64,000 nucleotides of DNA from Symsagittifera roscoffensis (Eukaryota; Xenacoelomorpha; Acoela; Convolutidae). The notes beneath the pieces were generated by a model. The model did not search any database and was not told where the DNA came from. It was given only the letters and a program-made list of their open reading frames with translations. The position numbers and the translations under genes were made by a program. The stretch spans positions 48,343,618-48,407,617 of the forward strand of contig NC_087067.1 in assembly GCF_963678635.1 (NCBI RefSeq), given 5' to 3'. Below are positions 47,995 through 60,456 of this stretch, one piece after another. The first letter of the stretch is position 1. Each line of letters opens with the position of its first letter.

Positions 47995-48115
47995 AGCACT
48001 GAACTTAACAAGTCAAACCGCGAATAAAATCACAAGTCAGACTGAAATCACAAGTCAAACAGGGAAAAATCAAAATTGAGCATGAACAAATTCTAAGACT
48101 TTTCCCGGCAAAATT
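47995..48115. repeat. inverted copy of the 150-bp array unit
   Basis: The reverse complement reads 'gtcttagaatttgttcatgctcaattttg', matched piecewise to the array, with 'gtttgacttgtgatttc' twice. With the array it forms a large inverted repeat separated by about 200 bp. Confidence 0.75.
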
Positions 48116-48434
48116 TCTTATTCAGAAAAATCAAATGCCGAAGTTAAATTTTTCCAGAAAAAAAGTCTTTTATTTATTGAAAGAAATTCTGTTTGTCCTT
48201 AAGAATGGATTGCTGTTTTCTAATTTTCTGATATTCCAGTTTGCGAACGCTAGACCAGTTGTTAAGCTATAACAATGATGCCAGCATGGATAGGAAAGAG
48301 ATCATTTTATTCACGTTTCAAATATTGACGTGTTGGAATACAATTGTTTTTAACTCCACAATTTTTTTATAATCATAATGCGAATTTTCAAGATATTTAA
48401 TTTACTGTTTATTTCAGCAAACTCAAAATTAACA

Positions 48435-48900
48435 AACATATAGTGGGGTGGTACCGGGATAAACTCAGATGTTACTAATATATGCTTCAGTCAAGATGAC
48501 TCAAATACCTTTAGTTTTAGAGGACTTAGATTGAAAACAAAATAATTAAAACGTGAAGTTGTTAACTCTATGATGAGTGCTGTTAGTGTGCACTGTAAGG
48601 CTTCAAAATCTGGCCTCCAATTTTACAGCCTGAATCATTTTGATTTTTGATTAATGGCGTTTTTATGACTTTTTCAGAAAAAGTAATATAATAAATTCAG
48701 CCATATGGTGGGGTGCTGTGAAAGTACACTGTGCGGGCACACAAACCGGCCCTCAAATCTGACTGCTCAACTTGTTTGAGTTTACCAGATATGCTCTTTT
48801 CTCCATAAAAAAAAATAATATAACTTAAAACTTCCAGCCGCATAATGTGGTGCAGACAAGGTACTCCAAGAGGATGCAAGGTTTGCTTCCATTTTTAGCA
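48435..48900. repeat. degenerate tandem repeat, period about 137 bp
   Basis: 'gagtgctgttagtgtgcactg', 'gggtgctgtgaaagtacactg' and 'tgtggtgcagacaaggtac' occur at about 48574, 48712 and 48847. Each is followed by 'tcaaa-tctg' or similar and 'aaaaataatata'. A weaker unit is near 48443. Confidence 0.55.
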
Positions 48901-49962
48901 TTTAAACTTTACTTTCAGAGATATGACAAATTTACTAATTTTCAGTAATCTATAGAAATATTTTCCATAAAATTCTGATTGATTTTAGACCTTTTAATCT
49001 ACTTTTTAAAAAAAGCAGTAGTACGCTGCCGGCCTATTAGGGTCCTGTTTTGACTTAAAAACAGAGATGTCTGATGAAGTTTAATAGTTTTAGAGATATG
49101 ACCACTTTGGTCAAAAAACTCTGATGGTTGAGCGCAGTTTTTCTTTTGTATTTGCATTAACTTTTCCTAGCGATGCACAAATTTTTACACGGTTTTTACG
49201 CTGTGTGAAAATTGATATTTTGTTTGAACTTGCAAGCATCCATATACAGTTTATTAGTGATTTAAACACTGGTTCGATTTCGAGAAAATTGTGATGATTG
49301 TGAATTTTGTTAGTTTAGCTTGTATGAGCAAACATTTGAAATTAACAAAAAACCTGTCACAAGGTCCGCTTCTTATCTAAAATTCTTGAAAACCGGCCAT
49401 AGCGAGCAGAAGGCTTGCAGAGCAAAAAAAAATACCATGATTCGTTTTGCTTGAGCTATAACAGAAGTTTGCTGCTTGCCCATTTTGGATCTTCTGAAAC
49501 TTGATTCAAGATTACCAAGTTAAAAGAGATGCAAGAAGCCATATGTACAAGTGAACAAGTGAACAAAACTCCGCTAAACTCCATTTAATTAACCATATGA
49601 TAAATTTTTAGCACACTTTTTTCATTTTTTTGGGCCAGGAAACTATGAAAAAATCCTACATTAGTGTACAAACAGAAAAATCATGATTATTTTTTATCAA
49701 TACTTAACAAAACACGAGGTACATTTCTTCTAAAGCTAGTCGACGGAGAAGTTGAAGTGACGGTTTCTGTAAATACGAAACAACAACCCTTGAAAGCCAT
49801 CTGGACACCTGCTAGATACCTTTTTTTTTAAATCCCGGTATTTAATGGCGATAAAAAACCTATCAAAAAACGTTATAAAATTATTGAGAAAATTTTACGT
49901 AGCATTTTCTGTACTAACCAAAAACAAGCAGTTGCCGAGAAAAAAGAATACTGTAACCTCTA
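48901..49962. other. no gene seen
   Basis: AT-rich sequence without a supported feature. Confidence 0.5.
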
Positions 49963-50575
49963 CCAGTGGACAAAATAAAACGCAATATCAAGTTTTTACT
50001 CTTAAAATGCCTGTTTTCAATGCCCATTTTTTTACAACATTTACTTCGATTTCCCGGAAAATTTTTATGTATGCCAAAAGAACATCATCAGAGGCACCAT
50101 GTATGAATCTATCAATATTTGGTTTCATAGAGTTACCAATAAAACCGGGTCTGAAAATGCCAGTTTTCCTCATCTGCTTTAAGACTAGCATCGAAGTGAA
50201 CGCTTTATCGAATAAGCAGAGTCAAAAAATTGTTCAAACGACTTGAAACATTGACATCATTAAAATTGAAATAATCAGTGTGAAAACTAAAATTGGCTGT
50301 TACTTAATTTTTCAGGCGTATTAAGAAACCTAATGCAGATGAGGAAATTTGGCATTTTCAGATACGGATTACATTGGTAAGTCTTTGAAACCAAATTTTG
50401 ATAGATTCATAGATGGTAGCTCTGATCCTAAAATTTTCTCCTAGCTTTGGTTCTCCTGGTCTATGTAAAATTTTTCTGGAAATCGAAATAAAGTAAATGT
50501 TCTTGAAAAAGGAGATTGCAAACAATCAATTTAGAGAGTAAAAACTGAGTTTGAGTTACTTTTTGCCCAGCAGTG
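49963..50575. mobile_element. foldback family copy 5, complete
   Basis: 613 bp, starting 'ccagtggacaaaataaaa' and ending 'tttttgcccagcagtg'. Internal landmarks ('aaaatgcctgttttcaatg', 'tcaatatttggtttcatag', 'ggtctgaaaatgccagtttt', 'tagatggtagctctgatc') lie in inverted pairs. It supplies an open frame of 133 codons that is not a real gene. Confidence 0.8.
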
Positions 50576-50726
50576 TATAAACTAAATTTTGTCTAAGACG
50601 TAATTCTCACTTTTTTTTTCACACAAAAAAAATCAAAAACCTCAGTTAGTGATTTGTTGGAAGCCCTATTTTTTGTCTGCGAGTTTTCACACACACGGCA
50701 ATTGGTAGAAGCTCTTTAGCCATATA

Positions 50727-51142
50727 CACTCAAGTACAAAATAAGAGCAAGATCAAGTTTTTATTCTCTGAAAAACCTAACTTCATGGATCAGTTTGGAC
50801 AAGATTTACTTGGAATTTTAACAAAATTTTTACATCGACTGACAGCAAATGATCTGATCTACCGTCTCTGAAAGACTCTTTTTTTTAAATTCGAAGCACT
50901 TACCAGTTTTTTGCGGGTACGAAAAGGCCAGTTTTCATCAAACACGTGAAGTTCTCCGAAAAAAATGAGTTATGTAAAACATTCACAATGAAAATATCAG
51001 TTTTATCGCTCAGAATGTTTCACTTTGGATGAATATTTTTTTCTCCGCCTGTTACATGTAAATCTTGTCCATAAAGTTCATTAAAGTTCAGTTTCTTAGC
51101 AGAGAATAAAAGCCTGAATGTGCGTTCTATTTCTCCACTAGT
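50727..51142. mobile_element. foldback family copy 6
   Basis: Starts 'cactcaagtacaaaataag' and ends 'tatttctccactagt'. It keeps 'agcaaatgatctgatctacc' and 'aggccagttttcatca' of the left arm; the right arm is shortened. Confidence 0.65.
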
Positions 51143-51210
51143 ATCCCAAATGCAGTTCATCGGCGAGGACCCTGCTAGATAACCTGTCGTTTGTATCGGC
51201 CTGTTTGTTT

Positions 51211-51611
51211 CGGCCAGTTTTCACCATTTGCAAGAGGTTTTTTCAAAGGTGTGAAAATATATCAAACAAGAAAGATGGAGGAAAATTGTCACTTTGAACA
51301 ATGCAATATTCTGGTTTAAATTGTTTCACATCGAGTGAGCTTTTTTTTTCTTCTCGGTTTATTCAAAAAAGTGTTCACTCCGACAGAAAAACTATTACAA
51401 ACGGTAAAAACTGGCCTTTTAGACACGGAATAAACTGGTGAATTCATCAAAATAAAAGTTTGAACTTTCAGAAGATAGTTTGGACCATTTGTTGCTGGTC
51501 GATGTAAAAATGTGTTAATTATCTAAGTAAATAATGTCCAAAAATCTCCGTAAAATTAAGCATTTTCGAAGGCAAAAACGTGAGATTGCGTTTAATTTTT
51601 TTCCACTAGTC
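51211..51611. mobile_element. foldback family copy 7, left arm truncated
   Basis: Contains 'cggtaaaaactggcctttt', 'gctggtcgatgtaaaaatgtg', 'aatgtccaaaaatctcc' and the right end 'tttttttccactagtc'. The left arm begins within 'ggccagttttcacc'. Confidence 0.65.
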
Positions 51612-51873
51612 TGCAATTTTAACGAAAAAGTTGCGTAGCTACATAATGAATCCAGCGGTTTTTATCTAGTATCGACGGTTTTAGCTCTCTCTTCTGCCGT
51701 TAACCCTTACCTCAATTCGCTTTCTAAAAATGTTACCTATTGTTCTCATGATTAGTGCGCTGAGGTTCTATACTTTAGTGGCTTTCTATGCCACCATAGT
51801 AAGCGTTTGTGTCCGCACTTAAGAAAAGTGAAAACAAATCGATTATAATGAACTTTTGGTGGTCTATAAAACT

Positions 51874-52073
51874 NNNNNNNNNNNNNNNNNNNNNNNNNNN
51901 NNNNNNNNNNNNNNNNNNNNNNNNNNNNNNNNNNNNNNNNNNNNNNNNNNNNNNNNNNNNNNNNNNNNNNNNNNNNNNNNNNNNNNNNNNNNNNNNNNNN
52001 NNNNNNNNNNNNNNNNNNNNNNNNNNNNNNNNNNNNNNNNNNNNNNNNNNNNNNNNNNNNNNNNNNNNNNNNN
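51874..52073. other. assembly gap (200 N)
   Basis: Exactly 200 N, same length as the first gap, so size is probably arbitrary. Confidence 0.95.
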
Positions 52074-52545
52074 GCCCAAAGAACCAACTAGCCGATATAT
52101 CTAAAAAAAACTTAAGAACTCAAAAACTATGACCCTCACATTTAAGAAAATTGTTAGAAATTATGTGATTAGCCTTCTGCCATATATGGAAATGTATGAC
52201 AAGTGTTCTTTCAGAAGTTTTTAGATCTCCAATTTTTCTTGATAAATACAAAATGACAAGTTTTCTCCCATATTTGAGAATTATACGACTAGCATTTTTC
52301 CATAATGAAATCGTATGGTCATAAATCCAACTTAAAAGACTTTGATAATTTTTATTTGAGTTTAACTTCAAGGTTTTGCGTTTGTCCCTTCACAAAAATT
52401 TTTATGAGAAAAACTCAGATCTTAAAAGGCAGTATAACAATTAATAATCTGATGTAGAAAAATTGCCATCTAAACGACATAATGAACGTCAAATAATAAA
52501 ATATAACAAAGTTTCTCATGCTTTGCTGGGCTGATACTTGTTTTT
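52074..52545. other. no gene; weak dispersed repeat
   Basis: 'ccatatatggaaatgtatgac' and related strings at 52179-52325 resemble 'cccataaatggaaattgtatgac' at 57577-57600. Otherwise AT-rich. Confidence 0.4.
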
Positions 52546-52630
52546 GGATCTACTTAACAATCTCCCCCTATTGTACCTACTAAAAAAACTCCCCTCTTTC
52601 TTGAAAGGGGGGAGATTGTTAAGTAGATCC
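52546..52630. repeat. perfect 23-bp inverted repeat (hairpin)
   Basis: Left arm 52546-52568 starts 'ggatctacttaacaat' and ends 'ctccccc'. The right arm 52608-52630 is its exact reverse complement, with a 39-nt loop. The loop contains 'ctcccctctttc' facing 'gaaaggggggag' (52589-52614), so a second, competing hairpin can form using the same G-run. Confidence 0.95.
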
Positions 52631-54326
52631 GTGTTTTTACTAATCAGGACTAAGTTTTCACTTCGGGCAGAATAAGAAAAAAGACTCAAAAAGACAATAA
52701 ACGACTGCGTCATGAAGGGAGCAAACATCTAATAAAACTAACAGTTAAACAGCATATCTTTATAAGTATGTGTGCTGATTACCATGGTAGCTTAAAAACA
52801 GAATTACAAAAATTTTTTCACTTTTTTGCTATTTAAACTGATATTTAAATGACATTTTATGGTATAATTCCAAATTAGGATTCTTAAGCAATATAACTTT
52901 TAATTTACAGCAGGTAATCAGTGCATAAATTGAATTTGATAATCTATTTGATTTAAAATTTTCTCTCATTGTTTGATTTTAAATATATTTGATGAGATAT
53001 AAGTTGAAAAGGAAATTTCAACGGTTTAGGAGTTGCGAATATAATTTTAACATAACGGTTTTTTTTTCTGAACAAAATGTAGCGAAAACACCTTATAAGT
53101 GGAAAATTAAAAAATCTGGTAATTTTTTCCTTCAGTTTCATATGTAGGAGTAACGACAACTCTTTTGATTTCAGCGCGCAAATGAACGTAATTTTTTTCA
53201 GGTTTTAAGTAGTTTTCTAAGTAACTATTCAAAATACAGGGTTCAAAATAAGTCAAATGCCAGCTGAATTTATTTCAAAGGACTTAGCTGGGCAAAATTT
53301 TGAAACATTTTGCTTCGATTGTTTAAAATTTTATCATAAATCGTTTTGAAGCTGTTCTTGCTGTGGAAACATCCTTGCAAACAAAAAAGTTTGAATTTAT
53401 GGGCTCAAATAAGTTTTTTTGAAGCTGATGATCATGACCTACTCTTTGTGGAAAACGACGCAACGATAGATTACGACAGATAGCGACAGACGTCAGATAA
53501 TAGAATGAAAAAAGTTATTCTGTCCCGCGTCAAAAAACAGTGAAATGTGAAATCTGACAACAAATACATTTAAAAGCTTGTTTAAGAGGACGTTTCAACA
53601 GCAAGAATGCTTCTAAAACAAGTTATGCTATACTGTCTATTGATACGCATCGAAAAAAAATTCTCAATTTTGGGCCCGGCTAAGTTCTTTGACATAGTTT
53701 CATTTATCACTTGTTAGAACTTGAACCACAGATCTTTACTAGTTGCATAGAAGAATCGTGAAAAAATTGTGAAAAAATCCTTCATTTGATTTTTTTTGTT
53801 GCAGTTTGTATGTCCCGCAACTGTAGCTACATGAAAAATTCTGGATTTTTCTTTCAAAAAATCTGAAAGAGATTTGTGCTTGAGTGTCATAACAGGTTTT
53901 CTCAGCATCTTCTCAAAGAGTTCCACTACTTCCCATCCAGAGGCCTAACTCTTCTATTACTAACGTATCACTTGTATTTTTGACCGGTATTAACATACTC
54001 CAAAAAATGAAGTTTCGTCAAAACTGCCCAAAATGGGAGTTTTTGCATGGTTTTTATTAAATTTTGTTGCAATTGGAAAATCTGGTCTTGAAAATGTTTC
54101 AGAATTCTATCGACAAAATTTGAGAGAAAAAAATCAAAAATCCAATCAACCCTAGAGAAAACTCAGGAAGCGCATCGAATAAAACTCAGAATGAAACTTT
54201 AATAGGGAATGAAATGGCCTTTTGGGCGTCTCGTTTTATGTTTTGGTGCACACGCCAAAGTTAGCGATCAATGACACCGCAAATGTCATGGAATATCATG
54301 GATTAATCGCCATTTATTTAGATGCT
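52631..54326. other. no gene seen
   Basis: AT-rich non-coding sequence. Confidence 0.5.
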
Positions 54327-54360
54327 GTTCGGTACTTTTTCTAGAGAAAAAGTACCAAAC
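54327..54360. repeat. near-perfect palindrome
   Basis: 'ggtactttttct' and 'agaaaaagtacc' flank a 2-nt centre. Pairing extends to 16 bp per side with one mismatch. Confidence 0.9.
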
Positions 54361-56559
54361 GGGCCGAAGTGCTCGACAAATGTTTCGAGTTTTTGATCAA
54401 TATTTTGTATGTTTTGAAAACTTCGACAAAAGTTTTGTATAATTTGACTCACTCGACAGTCTGTCATTGTCTTTTTTTCAAAAACTGTGTTCAATTTTGC
54501 TTGAACAACTAATTCAGATATTGTCGATTGTCTGGAACAAAATAAATTTTTTTTCTTGTTTTTTTTTCAAAAAACTTTCTAGACTGATTTTCATTATTGC
54601 TTGTTGGTAAACAATTAAAGTTATTAGCTGTGCTTGAATTACCTTGACTGAAGTGTTTTGACTGCCTCAGCTGTGTTTGACCGAAGTTTGGAAATGGCTG
54701 ATCTGTAAAAAAATTTTAGGAAACCGTTACAACCTATTGTTTCTTGCCGCGCGATATTTTACGTTTTAAAAGTCTTTAAAAAGCATCTCTGAAATTTCTT
54801 GTGAAAGTTAAGTTTTTTTTCTCAAGCTAATGTTGCTGAAAGCAATTAGTAGCAAAAAGTTTCGATCTGGGTGTGACATGGTTGGTAGAATAAACTACGA
54901 ATCGACAGAATGAATTGTTGTACGTCACCAGAAACACAATTGATTTTTTGTAGGCTCATCAGTTCTGTTTGAGCTATGAAAAACTCTGTAAAGGAAGTGC
55001 AACCGCGACTGCTCGTTATCGTTTAGAGCTAAAGTTCTCAGCAAATTTTTTTTGTAATAAAGTGGTTCATCAATTTCATAGAGATCAAGTTTCATCGCGA
55101 AAAATTGTTTTTTTTTTATTTGAGTAACTATAAGCACGACGCTCGGTAGAGATGAATGAAAAAGAAACTTAGTAACTCAAAAACATTTTTTGAAATGTTT
55201 TATATTGACAGAATGCGACATATCAAACTGATAATCAAATTTATTAAAATTCAAGTCTTGAAAGTTTGCTTGAAAAAACTAACACCCGATGTTTCGAAAC
55301 TCTCCATTCAATATTTTGGAAACACTTTTTTGAAACTCACTCTTCAGCTCACTATTAAACTAGTGAGCACTTAAACTTCTGCATGTCTTTCGAAGCAATG
55401 GCTTGCGGGTTGAAAAAAATTGACATTTTTTTTTCATTTCTTTCGCCCCGTAGTGCTTCCTGTTGTCAGAATTGCAAGAATTCTGCCACAACAGGAATTG
55501 CATATTTCGTGTCACCTTTTTCCATTCGTTGCACGGGTAAAAAACTCATTTCAATTATAATTTTTTTGAAAAATGATTGATCAATGCCTATGCGTATTTT
55601 GTCACTTATTGTTGACCGTCAGTAGTTACTCTTTTGAAAAACTTGGTAATACTTATTTGATTGTTTTGGGTTCTGATATTTTTCGTTCAATCAAAAGAAG
55701 CTACTAGTCTTTTTTCCGTTCGGACTGTTAGGTCTGCGAAAGGGCTGCTTCCGAGAAAGGGCTGCTTCCTTTAACGGCAACACATCCTCAAGCTACTGTG
55801 CGGTCACAATTTTATCGAAATATGGGCCACTGACAAGCGATAACATTTTACTCAGCGACTGCTTTTCGGTTCTATATGAACTGTGGTCCTGAAATTTCGG
55901 TTCGTTTGAGGCTTGTGAGATGCTCCATATTTAGCGCATTTTAGATGCGATGAGTTAAAGAAGCGATGAACTGTCGCATTCAGTCTGTACGTTCCATACT
56001 ACTTAGTGATACCTCTTACTGCTATTAGATTGACTAAAAATTAGATGCAACTTCTTGCAACTTAAGATAGAAACCAAATTTTAATACTATCATAAAGGGT
56101 AACTGACTTTTTTTCTAGCATTCGATGCAATATTTATCTCAAAAAAAAATTGAAAAAAAAGTGCTGGATAATAAACAGGTTAGTGCGTAATTAATAGATA
56201 AATTGGCGTTTTTTGCCTATTCGAGTAAAAGCTTTTATTCGGAAGAATATATGGAATAACACTAAAAACCTTTGCAAGAATTGTTTGTTTTTCAAGTTTT
56301 GATACTTGAAAGTTTGGAATTTTTTAGAACCCTGTCACTTCCTACTACGACAATATTTACAGTTTTTTTGACGGATGATGAAAAAATTCCCTTAGAAAAC
56401 TGCAAAAGCTTCTCTGCCAAAAAGGGTAAAATTAAATGAGTGTCAAAGGCAAAAACACTCTTCTCTCAATTAAAGTTAACTTGCAAAATTAAATGAGCAT
56501 GAAAAAAATTTAAAACCCTGAAACAAATATAATTAACAAAAAAGTGCGTTCCGGTTGCG
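54361..56559. other. no gene seen; one short hairpin
   Basis: AT-rich sequence. A small hairpin lies at 55459-55495 ('cctgttgt', 'cagaatt' facing 'aattctg', 'acaacagg'). Confidence 0.5.
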
Positions 56560-56700
56560 TGTTCTAAGAGGGAAGAGCGGCGTTCTTTAGGTCAAGTCTT
56601 TGCTCCACTCCCTCTCGACCTGCTCCTGGACCGCATTTTTTGAAATAACGTTTATTTTCCACGGGCAAATTGTTTTTGTGCCAAATGTTGTCTGTCTGAA
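56560..56700. repeat. dispersed repeat shared with 21.5 kb
   Basis: Second copy of the interspersed repeat described at 21515-21740, with 'ctggaccgcat' and 'gttgtctgtct' in the same order. Confidence 0.5.
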
Positions 56701-57989
56701 AATTTTAAGTTTTTTCGTAAACAGTTATTCTAATGTCGGATGGTAATTTTTTGAAAAAAAATACTTGTGTTCTTTTATTGAAAAGTAAGCGAAAAAAAGT
56801 CAGTGAAAAAATCTTATTGTTTAATTTGAAGATGTGGTAGGAGAAACACTGCAAACCCAGCTTGTTACAGAAAAATCACAGTAGATTATCTTACCCCCTT
56901 CTAGCATGTTAATTCTCACGCAAGAATGCCATGGTCATGCCAATCGATTTTTTGGACTCCATTTTTGCTGCTGAATGCTATCTGCATAGAAAAACATATT
57001 GAGTAGATTTTACAAATGTTTGATTAGGCAAAGAAATAAATAAGAATTCAAGAAATAATTAAAAAACTTCAGCAAATTTTTCTAAAAAACTGAATGAAAT
57101 TTTAATTCAATGAAAATTAGTTTTCACTAAGAGACAAATACGCTTCTTCTTACGCCCTCATGCTGTAAAAAGTTATCTTAAATTGATAGAAGTATTCAAA
57201 TCAATGAATGCTTCTAGTGCATACAAAGAATAAAAATCTTCGTGAATACCCAAAAAACTCATATTAAATTGTCATTACCTGATCAAAACAATCTAAGATT
57301 TAGGCCTGCAACTAAAGTCACTGTTTCTATTAACGGTAGTAACTTTTTAGGTAATCTCAATCATTGGACTAAAAGTTTCTAATCATAAAAAAATTTTAAG
57401 CAAGTGTAATGATTATTTCTCACAAATTTCATGCCTTTGGTAAAACTTATAGCAGAGAAACTAAGTTTTGCAGGCCAAAAACTTTTTAAGATGTAACACC
57501 TGATTTGTTTTTCACATAAAGAGTTTAAAATCATTAGCATCAAAAAGTTGTATGAAAACTCTATAATAAACATTTTCCCATAAATGGAAATTGTATGACT
57601 AATTTTTTGTCATTTATGAAAATTGCATGACAACGTTTTTCGGAATTTTTTTTCAAATGAGGCACATTACATTATAGCCCATCTAATAAGTCGTTCAATC
57701 AGTGAACAGAGAAGAAAACCTGAGAAAAAAAAGTTTTTTGGAAGTTGCAACCTGTTTCTTAATTTTCTGCAGGAATTCTTTTCAGCTCTTTGAATAGCAG
57801 CATGTTTTTAATCATAATCCTAAGGGGGGAGAATACTGGAGAGGGGGTCATATCAGTATTTAAAAAACTTGCATATCTGGGAGAAAATTTCCGGCAAGTC
57901 CCCCCAACATCGTGAATCCACTACTTCTGACATCCACTAATGCATTTTCTATAAAGAACACTATAAAATTGAAAAACTGAGGCCACCAT
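56701..57989. other. no gene seen
   Basis: AT-rich non-coding sequence. Confidence 0.5.
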
Positions 57990-58142
57990 GGGATTCGTAC
58001 ATGAGAAGAGTTGGTTGAAAATTAGCCAAGCAGTGGGGCTTAAAAGCACTATGCTGCTCTGTTTTTACCTTTTAAATCAGCGCAGCAAAGTGCTTCTGAG
58101 GGCCATCGCTTGGCCTTTCGACTAAGTGTTCTCATATATGAC
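57990..58142 (-). repeat. long imperfect hairpin with tRNA-like motifs
   Basis: Arms 57997-58061 and 58078-58142 (about 65 nt each, near 80 percent matched) flank a 16-nt loop. The best block is 'aagcactatgctgctctg' against 'cagcgcagcaaagtgctt'. On the - strand 'tggccaagcgatgg' fits a pol III A box, and 'gtacgaatccc' near 57990 fits a B box about 120 nt away. It may be an inverted tRNA-derived SINE or a hairpin-RNA source. Confidence 0.75.
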
Positions 58143-58545
58143 TCTTATGATGATCTTATAAACCAGACTTAACCTTTCAAAACCGAGTTTGAATATTCGA
58201 CATTACAATTAAGAAAAATCAATTGAATAATCAAAAGTTCCAGCCAATAACTACGCAAAATTAGTTACAGAGTAAGAGGAGCTTCGCATCAGTTGCGATA
58301 CAACGTAGACATAAAAAAACATTAGTCGAAACAAAAAAAAATGTTTCGAAAACAGATCGGAAACTTGTCGTGTATCTCGACAGAAGTTCATTCTAGGCAA
58401 ACATACCAGACATTTGAAAATTAACTTAGCAACGGAACCAAAACTTACGAAGAGGAAACAAATCTTTGAGCATCACTCAAGCTGAGCAGGAAGAAAAAGA
58501 TTTTATACACAGAGGCGAAACGGAGCTTCCCAATACTTGCGGTAC
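58143..58545. other. no gene seen
   Basis: AT-rich sequence without a supported feature. Confidence 0.5.
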
Positions 58546-58655
58546 CAACACAACTCCGAACCATAGCCAGTTTGGGTCGAGTTCGCCGAACCATAGCACG
58601 CTTGGGTCGAACACAGTCGAACACATTTTCCTGCAGTCGGTCGAAACATCTTATG
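58546..58655. repeat. 30-bp minisatellite, locus 1
   Basis: 'cgaacca'/'cgaacaca' phases fall at 58556, 58586 and 58616, a 30-bp period, with 'gccagtttgggtcgagttc'-type units. Same unit as at 60457-60613. Confidence 0.85.
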
Positions 58656-59267
58656 GTTATTTTCAATAAACATTTATATTACGAATTTTCCATTCATCTG
58701 TTTGCCAATTAGAACCTTGAATTGAACTAAATTATAGAAAATCTTTATCGTTTTTTACAAAGACGAGTTTTTGTTTAACCGTATTTTTAGTAAGTCTTCA
58801 TGTATTAGCATTGAGAGTTAATTGACCATGTCTGCAAACATTGATCAATATTTGGGAAAAAACGTTTTAAACAAATTGCATGTATCAGAACAAAACCTTG
58901 ATTGTTTCAACTGCCCTTTAAGGCATCTGAGTTAGTTTTTGACTTTTGTTAAAGCAAAAATCACATGAGAAAATTGGACAACGTTCTCTGTGATAATAAC
59001 TTTCTCACTCAGAGGCGAAGTTGCAGTTCGCATACACAAGCGACAATATGACTGACAACGCTACTGAGAAAAACAAAATGAGTAAAGCTTTGGTTCTACA
59101 AAATTTTTTAACGTCAATTAAGCACGTCAATTAAGAGTCTACATAATTGTTAAGTGATGCAAGCCAATTATAACGAATTAGCAGTACTAGTCAATTTGAA
59201 AAAAAAACCAATCAAGAAGCCTCAGTTTATACAGCGGACGCATTTTAACTAGTATACGAAAAAGTTC
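58656..59267. other. no gene seen
   Basis: AT-rich non-coding sequence. 'acgtcaattaag' is directly repeated at about 59112-59135. Confidence 0.5.
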
Positions 59268-59355
59268 TTTAAAAACATCCGACACTGTGCAGATTCGAAC
59301 CTTCTTGTTTTGCAGCTGGTCTCTTTCCTTACGTCTACGCTACAGATCCATGATA
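59268..59355 (-). other. tRNA-like sequence (pseudo-tRNA or SINE head)
   Basis: On the - strand, 'gtagcgtagacgtaagg' fits an A box and 'ggttcgaatctgc' a B box at about the tRNA spacing, followed by a T-run terminator ('gttttta'). The D and T stems do not pair well, so a working tRNA is unlikely. Confidence 0.4.
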
Positions 59356-60456
59356 CCTTGAAGCTAAAGTGCTATTTTTATTAAAACATTCTGTATTCAT
59401 ATACTTAGCATTGGCTGTACTTCATACCTGAACCAAAATGAACGCTTTTAAAATGAACGGATTTGGTCACAACAACTGCATCGCAACAATGTTTGAGACT
59501 TAGTTTGAAAAAAAAGTTCGTACTATAACACAAGCTATGTTGTGTAATAAACGGTTGATATCTTGAGCTCTATCTTTTGGGAAAACCGCTAGCTTTTATC
59601 AGTCAGCTATATGTTTTCTCTGACATACTTCGACCTTGAATATGAGATTTTACTATTCAAAAATAATTTTTGTGAAAAAATTGTATTCTTTTTTCGCATT
59701 TACGTTGATAGTCAGAACAGTGTTACAGGCATTAAATCTGAAATGATTGTGGTTTAATTCAGTTTTGCCCGTGCTAGATGTAACTATCCTTGAGAAAAAC
59801 AATCAATCGGATTAAACAAAATTTTTGGAAAGAAGCAATCAGAGAGAAAACCAGTTTCCAGAAGCTAGGTTTATAACTTAGCTAAAATCTGATCTCTTTT
59901 ACTGTGTCCAACCTTTTTTCCCTTATTCCGCTGACACAAAACATAAAAACTAAAAATGGACGCTTTCCAACTCCCCCACTGTTCATGTTCAATTGTTTGG
60001 TTTTCATAGTTGTTTTTTGTGTATTTATGGTTTAACGAGTAGGGTAAGTTTTAAATTACAACTCTGTTCACAATTGCTAGTTGGTTCACTATTCCATCCA
60101 AGTTTTATTGCATTATGACAATGTTCAAGACTGGGGATTGACAAAAGGGGTGAAAAGGTCTCTTTCCACTTCCCTCCCCCACGTTTTTGTGGTTCAAATT
60201 TGAAAAACTTTTATTATAATAATACAATGCAATTTAGCAGAGTGAGCAAACTAACAAGTATGAACAAATTTGTTCTTCATAGCTTATTTTGCAACATCAT
60301 GCATTAAGCCGTAATAATACGTAAGTCAACGATAGAAATAGAGATTTTCAAATGCGGGGAGGGGAAGCTGGCAAAAGGAAAAGAGCCAAAATCCAGGCTT
60401 CTTGCAAAAAAAAAATGATTTCTACAGAAAAAAAATGTAAGAAAGACAGGTTGGTT
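59356..60456. other. no gene seen
   Basis: AT-rich non-coding sequence. Confidence 0.5.

Noticed and set aside
49845-50246. 133-codon open frame
   Set aside because: It lies largely within a foldback element and matches the other copies as DNA, not as protein.
52516-52728. 70-codon frame on the - strand
   Set aside because: It runs through the perfect hairpin at 52546-52630 and has no other coding sign.
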